Shown here: in pieces, positions 1 through 11,714 of the stretch
How the letters are laid out: the number at the start of each line of letters is the position of its first letter
Numbering within the stretch: the first letter of the stretch is position 1
DNA from: Forficula auricularia
Lineage: Eukaryota; Arthropoda; Insecta; Dermaptera; Forficulidae
Reading direction: 5' to 3'
Assembly (NCBI GenBank): GCA_024734495.1
Contig: JALMQS010000853.1
Span: 397,399 to 461,398, forward strand
Length of the DNA: 64,000 nucleotides
The notes under the pieces: generated by a model
The model's database searches: none
What the model saw: the letters and a program-made list of their open reading frames with translations, nothing else
What the model was told of the DNA's origin: nothing
Translations under genes and position numbers: made by a program

Positions 1-121
1 ATATGTCATTACCCATTATTAAAAAAATATCCATCATCGTCCCCCCCCCCCCCCCGTAGAGGAAAAATTGAATTCGTTACCGTCAACATATATTAATTTA
101 AAATAATAATTAATAATTAAT

Positions 122-487
122 TAAATCCATTCTATCCAGAGATGCCTACTGGTAGACATCCTGAAAGAAATCCAGTCTTCAGACTCTGTCATTTTTACAA
201 TGAGTTCGCCCCAAAATTGCTTAATCCTCAGGAATTTTCTTTGGAAATCAATAAGGTAGCGGCTTTATTCAAGAAGCTCACACTAATTTATGAATAACTA
301 ATGTAATACTAATATATAATTATGTAATGTGTTGATGTATTTAATGAGTATTGTTAATATATTGTTGTATATGTAATGAGTATTGTTAATATATTGTTGT
401 ATATGTAATGAGTATTGTTAATATATAATTTTATAATTTTGTAAATTGAGGCTCTAGCCGTTGAAAAATGAAATAAATAAATAAATA
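122..487 (+). mobile_element. 3' end of a non-LTR retrotransposon (C-terminal ORF fragment, 3' UTR and tail)
   Basis: An open frame at about 122-297 has ordinary coding composition (PTGRHPERNP, then FYNEFAPKLLN, ending KKLTLIYE and a TAA at 295-297). It is followed by an AT-rich region with a 32-bp tandem repeat, then GGCTCTAGCCGTTG and a short AATA-type tail ending near 487. A short ORF C-terminus, a 3' UTR and a simple-sequence tail together are typical of a 5'-truncated LINE (Jockey/CR1/R1-type). The clade cannot be assigned from about 58 residues. There is no ATG in context and no upstream domain. Nothing suggests a host gene. Confidence 0.5.
343..425. repeat. 32-bp tandem repeat in a LINE 3' UTR
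   Basis: The motif AATGAGTATTGTTAATAT recurs at 343, 375 and 407, an exact 32-bp period over about 2.6 copies. It lies in the presumed 3' UTR of the LINE fragment. Confidence 0.8.
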
Positions 488-3172
488 GTCTGATTATCCC
501 TTCAAGTAGCTATATCGCACCCATGAGGGCAAATACTGGTAGGTTAGGAACCACTGGATTATAATGTTAACATTGAATAGATAATTTTATAATAAAATAA
601 TTAAAATTGTTAAGACAACTTAACTTAAAAATAATTGATAAACGTTAATTTGCATTACATAAGTAAAGATTTTTATTGTTGGGCGAAAGCTATGTTTTAT
701 ATGGTCGGGTATTTAAATATTTTAAAATTGAATAAAATATATACCATCACACTGAAACTTGGTGAATAATGTATGAGTTTCAGTTCATTGTCTCCCATGA
801 CAAGAGAAGACCGAACGAGATCTCTCTGAGAATTCTCCTCTGAAAATATTCAAATAAATCAATTAAAATCATATTTCTATATATATTAACTCTTATTTAC
901 TTATTAATAAAATTATTTATTCAATATTAATAATATAATTCTGTGGCTTGGACCTCGTAGAGCGAGTCCCTGTGGCCAGCCAGGCCCAGTGCTTTTAGTA
1001 TGCATATGGTATAATCATTTTATTTTTATTTTAGTTGTTATATTATATAATCCTAAATTTAAATATATTAAATTTGAATATGTGAAATTATATATAAATA
1101 GTATAAGATTGTTGCTGAAAAAAATCCATAAAAAATGTGTGAGATTCCCTCTGACACTAACACATGACGAAATGCTTGCAACCCAGCCTCTCGATAAAAC
1201 AAAAGAATTATAAATGCGATCTTATTTGATCAATATTATCTATCTGAAGGTTCAAAGTATCTGTTTAATAAAATAAAATACCATTTTAATAAAGAATTTT
1301 ATAGTTTAAATTAAATTTTATTAAAAGATTCAATTTGTTCTCTCCGGGGGCGAATCAACTAGAAATTCCAAAAAGTTTTATTTTTTTCTCATTACATATT
1401 GAATCAAATCTATTTAAATTTCAAATCTTTGTGTTATTTTCTTTTATCTTTAAGAGTAAATATTTTTATTAGAATATTTGCATTTTAAAGGGTCTCTTTT
1501 TTCAAGCCTAATTTGAAAACCACTAATAACTCATTTGAAATAATTTTTAAAAATATGAAATTAATAGATATTATAAAACAATCAATTATTAATAGTAAGA
1601 TTCAATTTTGAACGAAATTGATGGAGTACTTTTTGAAGAAAATGGTCGAAAACCCCGAAGACCGTCTGAAACTAATAGATTATTCACCAAGTTTCTGTGC
1701 ATAATATTGAAATATATTTTATTCAATTCGTTTCTAGTGAAGATAACTTATTGTTAACATAAGCAATCGGGTCCACTCCGAAATAAATAATAAAGATCAG
1801 AAAGTTCCAAAAAGTAGAGGGATAAAACATCTAATTCTTGGGATAAAAGATAAAAATATAATGAACTTTTTCGTTATGATTGGTCAGATAGGTAACTAGT
1901 TAAAAATTATTATCTAACTTCTTGCCATTTATAGGCCATCTAATAGGTTTCGATGTAACATCGGAACATTGACTCACGAGAATCAAACTTAAGAATTAGA
2001 GTCAAATAAGATGTCAGATTGCGGCCATTTTGGCTTTTAAGTTTAAAAGATTGTACACAATCTTTAAATGCTGATTTAGCAGCCGAAAATATCCAGCAGT
2101 TTGGCTAAAAATATGGAAACCGGCGCTAAAAAATATTTTATACCACTTAGTTCCAAGCAGTTATTTAATGATTGTATTCTATAGTAGGCATTAATAATAA
2201 TTCACTTAAAATTGTAACTGGAATAAAGCCTAAACGTTGGATAAATCAAATAAAAATTCAATTAATTTTCTAATAAGATCAAAAGTTGTTTGAAAAAAAA
2301 ATGAGAAGCCTCTTTCTATCATTCGACGGATTTATGTTTTCCAATTAAGATTGCCATGTTTTAACGAAATTGTTTTCAAGAAAAAATTGCCTTGATAGCT
2401 CTTGAAGATACTGAAGAAGGTAAAAATGCCCAGATATCTATTGGAATTGGTCAATAAATGTAGTAATAGAAAGAGCCTCTTTGTGGAATCCAGGAACGGA
2501 AATCAATTTTTGTAATTGAATTTGGACATATGATCCTGCCAATTGGATGCAAGATTGTTTATATTGTTTGTTTCCTGTCCGGTGGGCATTTCCTCCCACG
2601 CATACAACCACACTGTTTCTTTTTAATAGACATCTGGCAATCAAAGATAAGTGGCAGGCAATCTTGGTAATTTATCTAGTCATTGATTTTCTGCTTCTTG
2701 CTTATAATAATACACTTTATCATAAACGAGTTTCTATAGGAACTATAGAAAAAAGCGCTTTGAATGGAATTTAAAAAAATAAAAAGTTTGTTGCAGGCCA
2801 AGTTCGACCATTAGCTTGGCCGTACACGTTGTACGCTATTTTCAGGGACCATTTCGAGCCAATTTCGACCCCCTCCTGCTCGGAACCCATTTGAGATACA
2901 GAGCTGAAATTATACACCTGTAATTATGTAATCCATCTTAAGGAGAGTGCCAAATTTCAATAATTTAGCTTAAATAGATTCTGAGATATGGACCTGAGAA
3001 AATAGCTAATTTTGGCACTCACTCACTGACAGGTTATCAAAACCTATAGGGTACTTACAATCATTCCAGCATCATGAAATTTCGCGTTCTAGTAGAGTTT
3101 GGGATACAAACAAAGGAAAAGTTGCAAAAATCCAAACTTTCTATCTTTCAGCACTTTTAAAATGGGGGGAGT
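488..3172. other. AT-rich intergenic DNA without a recognisable gene
   Basis: No convincing exon, RNA gene or bounded element was found. A minus-strand frame at 2438-2644 (68 codons, rich in Cys, Val and Gly at its start) is slightly more GC-rich than its surroundings, but has no supporting splice or family signal. Around 2795-2830 the words CAGGCCAAGTTCGA and TTGGCCGTACACG resemble the terminus of the inverted-repeat element at 3488. Confidence 0.5.
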
Positions 3173-3430
3173 GTCAAAAATAAAAATTCTAGCCCGCTGG
3201 ACCAAACTCAACCAAATTTTGTATACATATTCTGTGGGCCCCCTGAAGGCTAAAAATTCAAAAACTAACCACTCAAAATCTCGGGGGTCAAAAATAAAAA
3301 TTCTAGCCCGTTGGACCAAACTCAACCAAATTTTGTATACATATTTTGTGGGCCCCCTGAAGGCTAAAAATGTAAAAACTAACCACTCAAAATCTGGGGG
3401 GGGTCAAAAATAAAAATTCTCGCCCTTTGG
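3173..3430. repeat. ~115-bp tandem repeat (2.3 units) with internal G run
   Basis: The block starting GTCAAAAATAAAAATTCT recurs at 3173, 3287 and 3403, giving a 114-116 bp period. Each full unit continues with GGACCAAACTCAACCAAA, TTTTGTATACATA, a GGGCCCCCTGAAGGC segment, ACTAACCACTCAAAATCT and a run of G. The same unit occurs in reverse orientation at 6430-7230 and once at 60100-60190. The plus-strand frame across it (104 codons) is a by-product of the repeat and not a gene. Confidence 0.85.
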
Positions 3431-3485
3431 ACCAAGGGGCTTCCTTATAGCTTACGAAAAGAAGAGAAATCTCAACCAAAACATT

Positions 3486-3659
3486 CTGTGAAAAAACAGG
3501 CCAAGTTCGAAAAAGTATTGAAATCTAAGGTGTAAATTCGTCAAGAATAATTAAGTTGAGAAAATAGTAGATCTTTCAACTTAATTATTCTTGACGAATT
3601 TAACTTGGCTTCACAGTATATTTCAATAATTTTTTGAACTTGACCTGTTTTTTCACATA
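3486..3659. mobile_element. Inverted-repeat MITE of about 170 bp
   Basis: The two ends are inverted copies: TGTGAAAAAACAGG with CAAGTTC on the left, and GAACTTGACCTG with TTTTTTCACA on the right. A perfect inner palindrome arm around AATTCGTCAAGAATAATTAA also reads back on the right. There is no ORF. The superfamily is not clear; the right end runs into a TA microsatellite that may have been the target. Confidence 0.7.
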
Positions 3660-3661
3660 TA

Positions 3662-3708
<47 letters not shown>
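3658..3708. repeat. TA-dinucleotide microsatellite
   Basis: A nearly pure TA run with TTTA interruptions, between the MITE at 3486 and the family-1 repeat that begins near 3738. Confidence 0.9.
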
Positions 3709-3710
<2 letters not shown>

Positions 3711-3737
3711 TTATTTATTATTTGTTTGAGACTATAG

Positions 3738-3930
3738 TTAAAATGAATAATAGAATTGAAAAGATTTTGTTTTGCCGACATTTGCCGAAATGTTGAATCA
3801 TAAAGAGAAAGAAAAGAGGTTCTCCTTGCTTGATGCAAATAAACATACATACAATAACAATATATTTATTTGTTTGAGACTAGACTTGGCCTTTATCATC
3901 AGTCTTTTTAATTATAAATATTTTATTTAA
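3738..3930 (-). mobile_element. Family-1 hammerhead-like repeat, degraded copy
   Basis: On the minus strand this reads as the same element found in full at 22862-23355 and 48785-49225: a hammerhead-like head (here AGACTGATGATAAAGGCC, with the GAAAC box lost), CTCAAACAAATAAATA, then GCATCAAGCAAGGAG-like body sequence and a tail containing TTTGCCG and AATCTTTTCAATT. The body is clearly homologous. The head is mutated and cannot fold as in the better copies. Confidence 0.6.
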
Positions 3931-6002
3931 TATTTCTCAAGGGGTCAGTCACCAATTGGATATTGAAAATTTGTTTTCATAGCAAGCTGGCTACTTAAAC
4001 ACAATTGTACTAAATTACAATTGCATTTCAGAAATCTCAATTAAATTTCAAAAAATCTCAATTGTACAGGGTGTCCCATATCACAACAATAAACCGTGAA
4101 CAGAGGATAGGGCAATTTACGACATTCCTGAACATTTTTTTAAATAAAAGTCTTATAGTTTTCGAGTTATAGGCATTTTTTTGAAAATGGTGAAAATTGC
4201 TACCCTGCCCTAAACATCGAGATGCTGTGGCTACAAATTTACATATTTTATTATTCTAATTGTTGTTGCGCAATCCTGAATAATCATGCTATTGACCAGA
4301 ATTCAAAATAAAACAATAAGTATTATACTTTTGGAGAAATAAAAATATTTTTGCCAGATTGGCGAAAATCAAGATACGATTATTTAAACTCAATGAACTT
4401 GGCTCCCGGAGGTACCAAGCAATAGTTTTACTTCCCGGTTAAGTAGCGTGTCTAGCGGTTGATGATTTTGGACATAAATGTGATAGTCTCATTAATGAAA
4501 TTGCAAATAATTTTATTAAAGATTATATCTTCTTCTTGATTGAACAATCGATATATCCCATATATCCAATACCCATTAATTTAATACGCTTGCGCTGTGG
4601 TCTTTTCCGTAAAGTGCACCTGGTTCCAACGCGATTCTTTGTTTTCATAACTGGGAAATTTTTTACGAAGAGGGGCTGTTAACCTCACATCCAACCCCTT
4701 TTGTCGTATTATACGTCAAGCAAGGGATCCTGTGGACCTATTCTAGCCCCCGGGGTCCACAACTGGACTACTTTATCAGATCAACTAATGAGTCAGGAGT
4801 TACCAATTAGTGACAAATTTGCTATCATCAGAACTCAGTCTAATGCACTATGGCAGTAAACAGTCAAGCAAAATTAAGACAAGCGAGATTTGGTATGGTT
4901 AGATTGACGAAACGCCTCTATTTAATAAAAGTTCACGTAACAAATAAACAATATTTAAAATTTTTAATATTACACCACTCCCAATAAATATAATAGGTAA
5001 TACTTTTACAATGGGAAAGAATTAAAAGATAAAGAGAAAATATTTTGTTAGACACCTAATTCTATGAGAATTGTGGAATGAATTAATGGAATTTACTGAT
5101 TATTGATTAAACAAGTACAGAGTATATTTATAAATTTAAAAAAAATTATAAATAGTTTAGAGTGGCTAAAAATTATAATTGCAGAGACCAATAATAAATT
5201 AAATAAATAATCAAAAAAATTTTAGCCATTTTTGAGGTATTTCGAAAAAACAAAGGATAAAGTTCAATCATTTTCTGCATGTTCACAATCTTTCCCTTAT
5301 TAAGCAAAAATTGATAAATAATTAACTAGCTCCTTAGATATGATGGTGGAAAACTAATTGTTCATTAAAGAACTGTTTGTCTAATTTATATGTATGTAAT
5401 AGGAATTTAAATATTGACAAATGCCTAAAGCTGTTCGTTATTTTACTTTGCCTTCTCTTTGTTTAAAGTGACCTATTTTCGTTTGAATATTACTAATTAA
5501 TATTATTTCTGAAAAGAGCGAAAGATTCTTATGTTTATTTTTTGCTTTCAAACAAGTGACCCATGAATTGAAAATGTTTTCCTATTAAAATTTCATTAAA
5601 GCTTATGTTTCATTTAGTAGAAATTTCGGAGTATTTCTAATAAGCTCTAAGACCTAGAAATGAAATGAGAAAAGACCGAATGACATGAGCCAGAAAGGGG
5701 CTTCATTGGACTTAAAATTAAATTCTGTATTAATTAATTTTGTCAGGAAAAGTTGTGGTGTTGGAATTTGTTGTTGGTGGCTTGGCTGATTCTCTTGTGT
5801 CTTGAGCTCATCAAATGTAAAAAAAGCTTAATCCAATCCTATTTTTGTTACTTAATCTTATATAATAAGTGAAACACTAGAATGACATCTCGGAAATTTA
5901 TCTTTTTGAACTAGGTAAACTAATTCCCCAATCACCAATTTAACTTTAAATTTTTGAATTCTAAATGGAAATATACGATAGCCTTTCTATATTTATGTTC
6001 CG
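3931..6002. other. AT-rich intergenic DNA; one repeat terminus
   Basis: No gene was seen. At 4067 the words TACAGGGTGTCCCATA start a recognisable arthropod-type repeat terminus, but no matching second end was found. GC-richer patches at 4390-4460 and 4600-4760 contain a weak Pol III A-box-like string (TTAAGTAGCGTGTCTAGCGG) without a matching B box at the right distance. Confidence 0.45.
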
Positions 6003-6365
6003 GTAAAAACCCGTTTTTAGTAAGGATGGGTTCTTACTAGTTAAAACGCGTTTCACTTATGGTAACTAGAATTTACTGATGTTGGTTGAGTTTGATCCAA
6101 AGGTCAAGAATCTTCATTTTTGACCTACTGAATCATTTTTGGTGTTTATTTTCAAAATTGTTTAAACGAAAATGTCAAAAATTACATCCAAGTTGTAGAG
6201 GATTAAAATTTGAAAATAAACATCCAAGATGAGGCGGAGGGTCAAAAATGAAGATTCTAGACCTTAGAACCAAACTCAACCAACACCAGTAAATACTAGT
6301 TCAGTGAAACGCATTTTAATTAGTAAGAACTCGTTCTTACTAAAAAACAAGGTTTTACTGCAACA
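6003..6365. mobile_element. Palindromic MITE, GTAAAAAC/TTGCAGTAAAAC family, copy 1
   Basis: Left arm: GGTAAAAACCCGTTTTTAGT, GGTTCTTACTAGTTAAAACG, CATTTTTGACC, then GTTTAAACGAAAATG. The right arm is its inverse, ending AACGAGTTCTTACT-like sequence and GTTTTACTGCAACA. A second, better-preserved copy lies at 43034-43408 and a partial third near 43700-43805. The centre carries the words GGTCAAAAATGAAGATTCTA and ACCAAACTCAACCAA, shared with the ~115-bp tandem family, so the two families have a common segment. No ORF. Confidence 0.75.
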
Positions 6366-6429
6366 TTACACCTAAATATGGATAAAAGCAAGTAATCAAC
6401 AAATGGTTTGTCTTTCTGTCTATCTGTCT

Positions 6430-7500
6430 GTTAGTTTTTGCATTTTTAGACTTTCGTGGAGCCACGGATTATGTATACAAAATTTGGCTGAGTTTGGTAA
6501 ATTGGCCTAAATTTTTAATTTTTAACCCATCCCCCTCCCTTAATTTTCGGTCGATATGCACCGAAATCTAATCAGCTCTAAATCTCAATACACCAAAGCA
6601 ACGTGTGAAATTTGGTTATGATATTCGCACTAGTTTTTGAGCTAGCTCGTCGAAAAAAATTTGGTAACGCACAGACTAACAGAACAGTAGACACTACAGA
6701 CGAACAGACTAACAGACATTTTGACAAAAGAATTATTATCTCGAAAAATATAATTTTTTCGATGTTCGAGGTTTTTTGTAGACCGAAATGCCATGATTTC
6801 GCCCAATTTTTTTAATCAAAATAGTTTCAGCCTTTTTTGAGATATTTCGAAAATAAGCTGACGTGTTCTGATGTGGCCATCCACTTGACTTTACCATACA
6901 ACCTGAGGTCCCAATGATTATGTATACAAAATTTGGTTGAGTTTGGTACAAGAACGTATATTTTCATTTTTTGATTCTCCCCCCCCCCCCTCCCGATTTT
7001 GGGCGGTTAGTTTTTGCATTTTTAGACTTCTGGGGTCCCACTTTTTATGTATACAAAATTTGGTTGAGTTTGATATAAGGGCCTAGATTTTCATTTTTTG
7101 ACCCTACACCCCCTTTTTGGGCGGTTAGTTTTTGCATTTTTAGACTTCTGGGGTTCACTGATTATGTATACAAAATTTGGTTGAGTTTGCTCAACGGCCT
7201 AGATTTTTAATTTTTAACCCCCCCCCTTAATTTTGGGTCGATAAGCACCAAAACTACGTGTGAAATTTGGTTTCGATATTCACACTAGTTTTTGAGCTAG
7301 CTCGTCCAAAAAAATTTGGTAACGCACAGACTAACTAACAGACATTTTGACAAAACAATTATTATCTCAAAAAATATAATTTTTTCGATGTTTACTTATT
7401 AGAACTTTTTTGTAGAGCGAAATGCCATGGTTTTGCTCAATTTTTTTAATCGAAATAGTTTAAGCCGTTTTTGAGATATTTCGAAAAAAAGAAGGAAAAA
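6430..7500. repeat. Duplicated array of the ~118-bp repeat plus a ~240-bp companion segment
   Basis: CGGTTAGTTTTTGCATTTTT recurs at 7004 and 7122 (118-bp period), with related units at 6430 and about 6900. A second block starting CGTGTGAAATTTGG and containing GAGCTAGCTCGTC, GGTAACGCACAGACTAAC and a GAGATATTTCGAAAA end is present twice, at 6601-6860 and 7255-7490. Together these make a tandem segmental duplication. It contains C homopolymers (6981-6990, 7219-7225) that belong to the repeat unit. Confidence 0.8.
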
Positions 7501-7544
7501 AACCACTTTTTTCATGCACGATTACAACACTTGACCATACCCTG

Positions 7545-7663
7545 TATAGTAAAGTAAAAAGGGAAAGGGCGGAGACAGTTTTACGATGGACCTGAGAGTC
7601 GAGAGCATTAGTTAATCCTAGATCTTCTATTAGCTTGATAGCTCGCCTCTGAATTGAATTCAA
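7545..7663 (-). pseudogene. LINE ORF2 C-terminal fragment
   Basis: The minus-strand translation gives NSIQRRAIKLIEDLGLTNAL followed by VHRKTVSALSLF. This matches the conserved motif seen just after the reverse transcriptase domain in many Jockey/CR1-like ORF2 proteins, and resembles the longer copy at 29249-29640 in the same window. It decays downstream, where the YRYYHG portion is frameshifted. It is a short dead fragment. Confidence 0.6.
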
Positions 7664-8983
7664 GGTAATTAATTACCTATTTAAATCTAATATTGGTTTG
7701 TTTTTAATCTGTGTTACTAAAAGTTCTGAAGTGTGTTCTAAACACGTCGGAATATTTCTAGAAAATTCAACTGCTATCATTAAAGAGAGATTTATTTTTC
7801 AGGGGTAAAGCATCACCGAGAAATCAATATCATGCTTAGATTTTGAAGATATCGAATTGAGATAGAATCTTCGAAGGGTTCGTTTCTCGCCCCTACCTAC
7901 TTGTCCCACAAACTAAACATGAATTGAAATCTGAATGAAATAAAACCCTAAACCATTTTTGCCTTTCAAAAATGACATATCTCTTTTATTTTGTAATTGG
8001 AACACAGAGGCGCCAGTGTATGATAAACCTTTCGCTAGAGAATAAGCTCCGAACTGATTTGTCAACTCAGCAAGTATTAATTAAATTATAGCTGCCAAGT
8101 ATAAATATTTATTGTCATTTCTATAAAAACACGATAAAAGGAAATTTGTACTTCTGTCAAAATAAAATACAATGAAATAAAAGGATAATTAATTTGAAAG
8201 AGGGAAAAATCCCTTTGATACCATACGAGTTGATGATGATGTCCAATTTTTATCTCACTTGAATAAAAAAAATCAATTTGAACCCGGAAATCTTATTTTT
8301 AGGGAAAAATTCTAAATTGAGATTTTTTATAATATTATTATATTTATTTATTTATTTATTTTTGTATTTTTTTTTTAGAAAACCTGTGTATTGAGTTTTT
8401 TAATTAAATGTTGACGTCTGTAAATAATAAATATCCTCGTGCTTAAATAGAATATTAAATTAATATTTTAGTAGCTTAATGAGAAATACTAGTAATATTT
8501 TTTTTCCATGATTTAGAAAGTTTTTTGTGTTTGAATACTCAGTGTGTTCGAGTGTTGACAGATAACTAATTAAAATTTTATAATATGTTTCAAATATTTT
8601 TTTTATATTTAAACATTTAAAAAAACATTTTTATCAGAGATATAATTATTATAATTAATGTCATGGAAAAAACATTTTAATAATTCATGGTATTTTTTTT
8701 GTAGTCTTTTAAGCCAGTTTTTTACTTACTTAGATTTGGACTTTTTTTCGTTAAGGTTAAATATGTTTGTAAAAATTAAAATAGACCTGAAAAAAGTAGT
8801 TATTTTCTCTAAAATAAATTCCAAAAAGGGGCGATTTCGGTTTTTTATTAATTAATCAAAACGTCTAAATTTAAAAGTTAATAATTATTAGTTCAGATGT
8901 CTAAAATACCTATTTTGATATCAAAAACATTTAAAAAACCTTTTGTTTTAATTTTTTGTAACGAAATTTTCTCTGGAGAGAGA
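7664..8983. other. AT-rich intergenic DNA, nothing recognised
   Basis: Long A/T-rich low-complexity sequence with TTTA-type runs near 8340-8370. No exon, RNA gene or bounded repeat was found. Confidence 0.5.
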
Positions 8984-9098
8984 CGGACTGGTAGAAATTT
9001 TAATTGAATGTAATGGAAGGCAGCCCAGGGGTAGTGAGGAAAGAAAAAATTAACACATATCAAATAAGGTGTAATTTATTGGAATCCTTCCTCCTTTT

Positions 9099-9151
9099 CT
9101 TTCAAACATACGTTTCGGAGGATTTTTCCCTCCTTCTTCAGGGTTTCAAAG
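9099..9151 (-). ncRNA. Hammerhead-ribozyme-like motif (family 2, copy a)
   Basis: On the minus strand: stem I strand CTTTGAAACC, core CTGAAGA, one extra A, stem II GGAGG/CCTCC closing a GAAAAAT loop, GAAAC, then GTA as the NUH-type cleavage triplet, and the second stem I strand TGTTTGAAAG. The stem I strands pair as CTTT/AAAG and AAAC/GTTT around a mismatch. Stem III is the very short palindrome ACGT, which in known ribozymes implies activity as a dimer. The extra base before stem II departs from the usual consensus. Activity is not shown. Confidence 0.5.
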
Positions 9152-9246
9152 GGTCAATGAATGAAACAAATAAAATGTTTCCTTCTTCTCTCCATTTTGA
9201 ACATTACTGTGGATAGAAGAAGGAAACATTTTATCCTTCCTCCTTT

Positions 9247-9298
9247 CCTCAAACATACGTTTCGGAGGATTTTTCCCTCCTTCTTCAGGGTTTCAAAG
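9247..9298 (-). ncRNA. Hammerhead-ribozyme-like motif (family 2, copy b)
   Basis: Same core as the copy at 9099: CTGAAGA, A, GGAGG loop CCTCC, GAAACGTA on the minus strand. The outer stem I strand is slightly shortened (TGTTTGAGG instead of TGTTTGAAAG), so the distal part of stem I is lost. Confidence 0.45.
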
Positions 9299-9400
9299 GG
9301 TCAATGAATGAAACAAATAAAATGTTTCCTTCTTCTTCTCCACAGTAGTGTTCAAAGTGGAGAGAAGAAGGAAACATTTTATTTGTTTCATTCATTGACC

Positions 9401-9453
9401 CTTTGAAACCCTGAAGAAGGAGGGAAAAATCCTCCGAAACGTATGTTTGAAAG
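9401..9453 (+). ncRNA. Hammerhead-ribozyme-like motif (family 2, copy c)
   Basis: The plus-strand copy matches the minus-strand copy at 9099 base for base: stem I CTTTGAAACC with TGTTTGAAAG, core CTGAAGA and GAAAC, stem II GGAGG/CCTCC, predicted cleavage after GTA at 9441-9443. It faces away from the two minus-strand copies, so the presumed cleavage sites point outward from the palindrome. Confidence 0.5.
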
Positions 9454-9556
9454 GAAAGGAGGAAGGATTCCAATAAATTACACCTTATTTGATATGTGTT
9501 AATTTTTTTCTTTTCCTCACTACCCCTGGGGTGCCCTCCATTAAATTCAATTAAAC

Positions 9557-11714
9557 TTTTGTTTTAAATTTAGGAAATCTTAAATTGTGAAATAATAATT
9601 TAAGAAAAGCGTTTATCATAAATATTATGAATACTCTAAAGAGGAAATTCGTAATTATTATAATACATGTTTAATAGCACTGAATTTGGGAAACATAAAG
9701 TGAATAATTCTCCTCTGAAGCTATGTGCTATAGGTACTTTTACAAAGTTCTTGATTACAATCGTTTGCAATTGGCTGGGTAGGTCTAAAGAAAATTTTGC
9801 TTTGCCACCCTCTGTCTTGGTTAAAACCACAACCGTTATATCCTCAAAATTTTATAATTTATGTATAAGTAAAGGAAAAACCTGATCAATATACAAAATA
9901 ATAATCTAACGAAAATATTAAGTCAATCATATTAGTACGAGAGCAAACGTTTTCGAGAAAGAATTTTATCGAATGGCTGGGTTTTTGATATTCCTTTTGT
10001 TATTGAAGCTTGGTAGGGATGCGGCATGTCTGGCTGCTAGGAGCGCTTGCGTTTACCACTGAGCATCCCATTTGTACAGATTGTGGGGAGGGCACTAATG
10101 GCAATTACCAATTAACTGTTAAATTATTAACTCTACGGCAAACTCTGTTAAGCAAAGTTGTAGAGGATGTGATTTCTGACAACTCTGTTTAAAATTTTTC
10201 CCAAAAACCAACCAAAAGGGGTGGGGGTGAGGGGGGGAGAGGGTCGTCGTAGTTAGCTGTAAATATCACAGAGAGATGATAACAACAAGCAACATCCAAC
10301 AAAAACATATAGAAAATTATAAAAAAACAAAAAATAAATAAAAATAAAAAAAACATAAAATGATTTAAAATTCGGCATTTGCACCTGTACATTGGTCCCA
10401 GCATCCAGAGCATGCAGAATCCCTACTAAGCTTTAATAAGAAAAGGGATATAAAAAACAGCAATTCTAAAATTCTTTTTTTCGCGACTTTGCTAGCTCTT
10501 ATACTATAAGCTATAAGGGTTGTTCTTTTTTCTGGAAATAAAAACAAAAACAAAAAAATTATATTGATAATTAGGTTATTTATTTAATAATTAGAACCTT
10601 CCCATTTGAATATGTTAATTTGCTTGTTTGTGATATTTACATAAAATAAATATTGGATTTTATCTTAAAACCACTCTCGATCGATTGAGTGACTAGTTAG
10701 TTCCTTTGAACCTGTAATCAACTTTTTATTTTAAGCCACGTTAATGTGAAAATGGTGTCGGTAGATTCCAATATTTCATTAATTAGAAACGTGAATGTCA
10801 AAAGCTGAATTCAAGAGGGTGGAAAAACTCGGATTCCATTTTCCCAGAGGGATTTTTTTATTCAAACTTTAGATTTTTAATTTTTTATTAAATAAAAATA
10901 CTAATGTAGGTATTTTTTTTATTTATTTTAAGAAATTAATAATTTTTCTTTATTTTTATATATTTTTTTTAATTAATTTAATTTTATCTATTTTATGAAC
11001 TATATACATTAATGAAATTATAAAGATCCAAATTAAAATATAATTCAAAAATTCTTCATATTACTTTAAATTTAAATTTTTAATTTTTGTAAACTTTCTT
11101 TACATTAAAGATGTGTCTTTTTCTTTAAGTTCAATAACAGACTTGCTAGCTAACCATTAAGTGTTGATTCAATTGGCAGCTATTAAAACTGCTCATGAAT
11201 ATTCGCCAGAAATATTTGTATTAGACTAAATTTTCGAAACCATTATAATATCAGATTAATAAAATATTTACATATAACTAGTTTTGGTACATTTACCATA
11301 TTATAAGATATACTATATCATTATTAATGATATAATATTATTTTCGAGTGAATAGAATACTCTAGTCCTGTGATATTCAACCTGGGTTCAAATCAAGAGA
11401 ATTTAATCCATTACTTTTGTATAGGGAAAAGTTTTAAGTCAATTTTCTGAATTGAAAGTTGAGATTAAAACAATTGTACCTGAACAAAAACATGAATACG
11501 CTTTTAAATTAAATGGTAAAAATATGAATCGAAATCATGGTGTATTTTAATGACATTTTTTCTTTTTTAAATGAAATTAAGTATTTCGTTACATACATAT
11601 TTTAAGCAACCAACAAGATTAAGAGTATGATTCCAAAGGTTGATCTTTGGAAAAACTATAAATAGAAATGACCTGTAATGTTTTCAAAAGCTATACAATT
11701 TTTTTGTTTCAAAT
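9557..11714. other. AT-rich intergenic DNA with a weak LINE-like remnant
   Basis: No bounded element was recognised. The plus-strand frame at 10010-10192 has HPICTDCGEG followed by a LTVKLLTLRQ string. This faintly resembles the CxxC region after the RNase H-like end of some LINE ORF2 proteins, but it is too short to call. GC-richer sequence continues to about 10520. From 10560 to 11700 only A/T-rich low-complexity sequence is seen. Confidence 0.4.

Larger units (their letters stand above)
8984..9556. mobile_element. Family-2 palindromic element with three hammerhead-like motifs
   Basis: Nearly perfect outer inverted repeat: AATTGAATGTAATGGA, CCCAGGGGTAGTGAGGAAA and ATCAAATAAGGTGTAATTTA on the left, and their inverse on the right ending near 9556. 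The left side alone carries the leader GAGACGGACTGGTA, which also heads the related elements at 20480 and 23764. Inside are three copies of a hammerhead-like unit (two on minus, one on plus) and inner inverted repeats around AACAAATAAAATGTTTCC. The 62-70 codon frames across it come from the repeat. Palindromic pairing of 3'-type ends is known from Penelope-like retroelements. Assignment to that group is inference, as no reverse transcriptase is present. Confidence 0.65.

Noticed and set aside
3099..3413. 104-codon plus-strand ORF with internally repeated protein sequence
   Set aside because: The protein repeat is just the translation of a non-coding 114-116 bp tandem repeat present elsewhere in both orientations and other frames.
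4427..4470. SINE or tRNA A box at TTAAGTAGCGTGTCTAGCGG
   Set aside because: No B box within the expected 30-60 bases and no second copy in the window.
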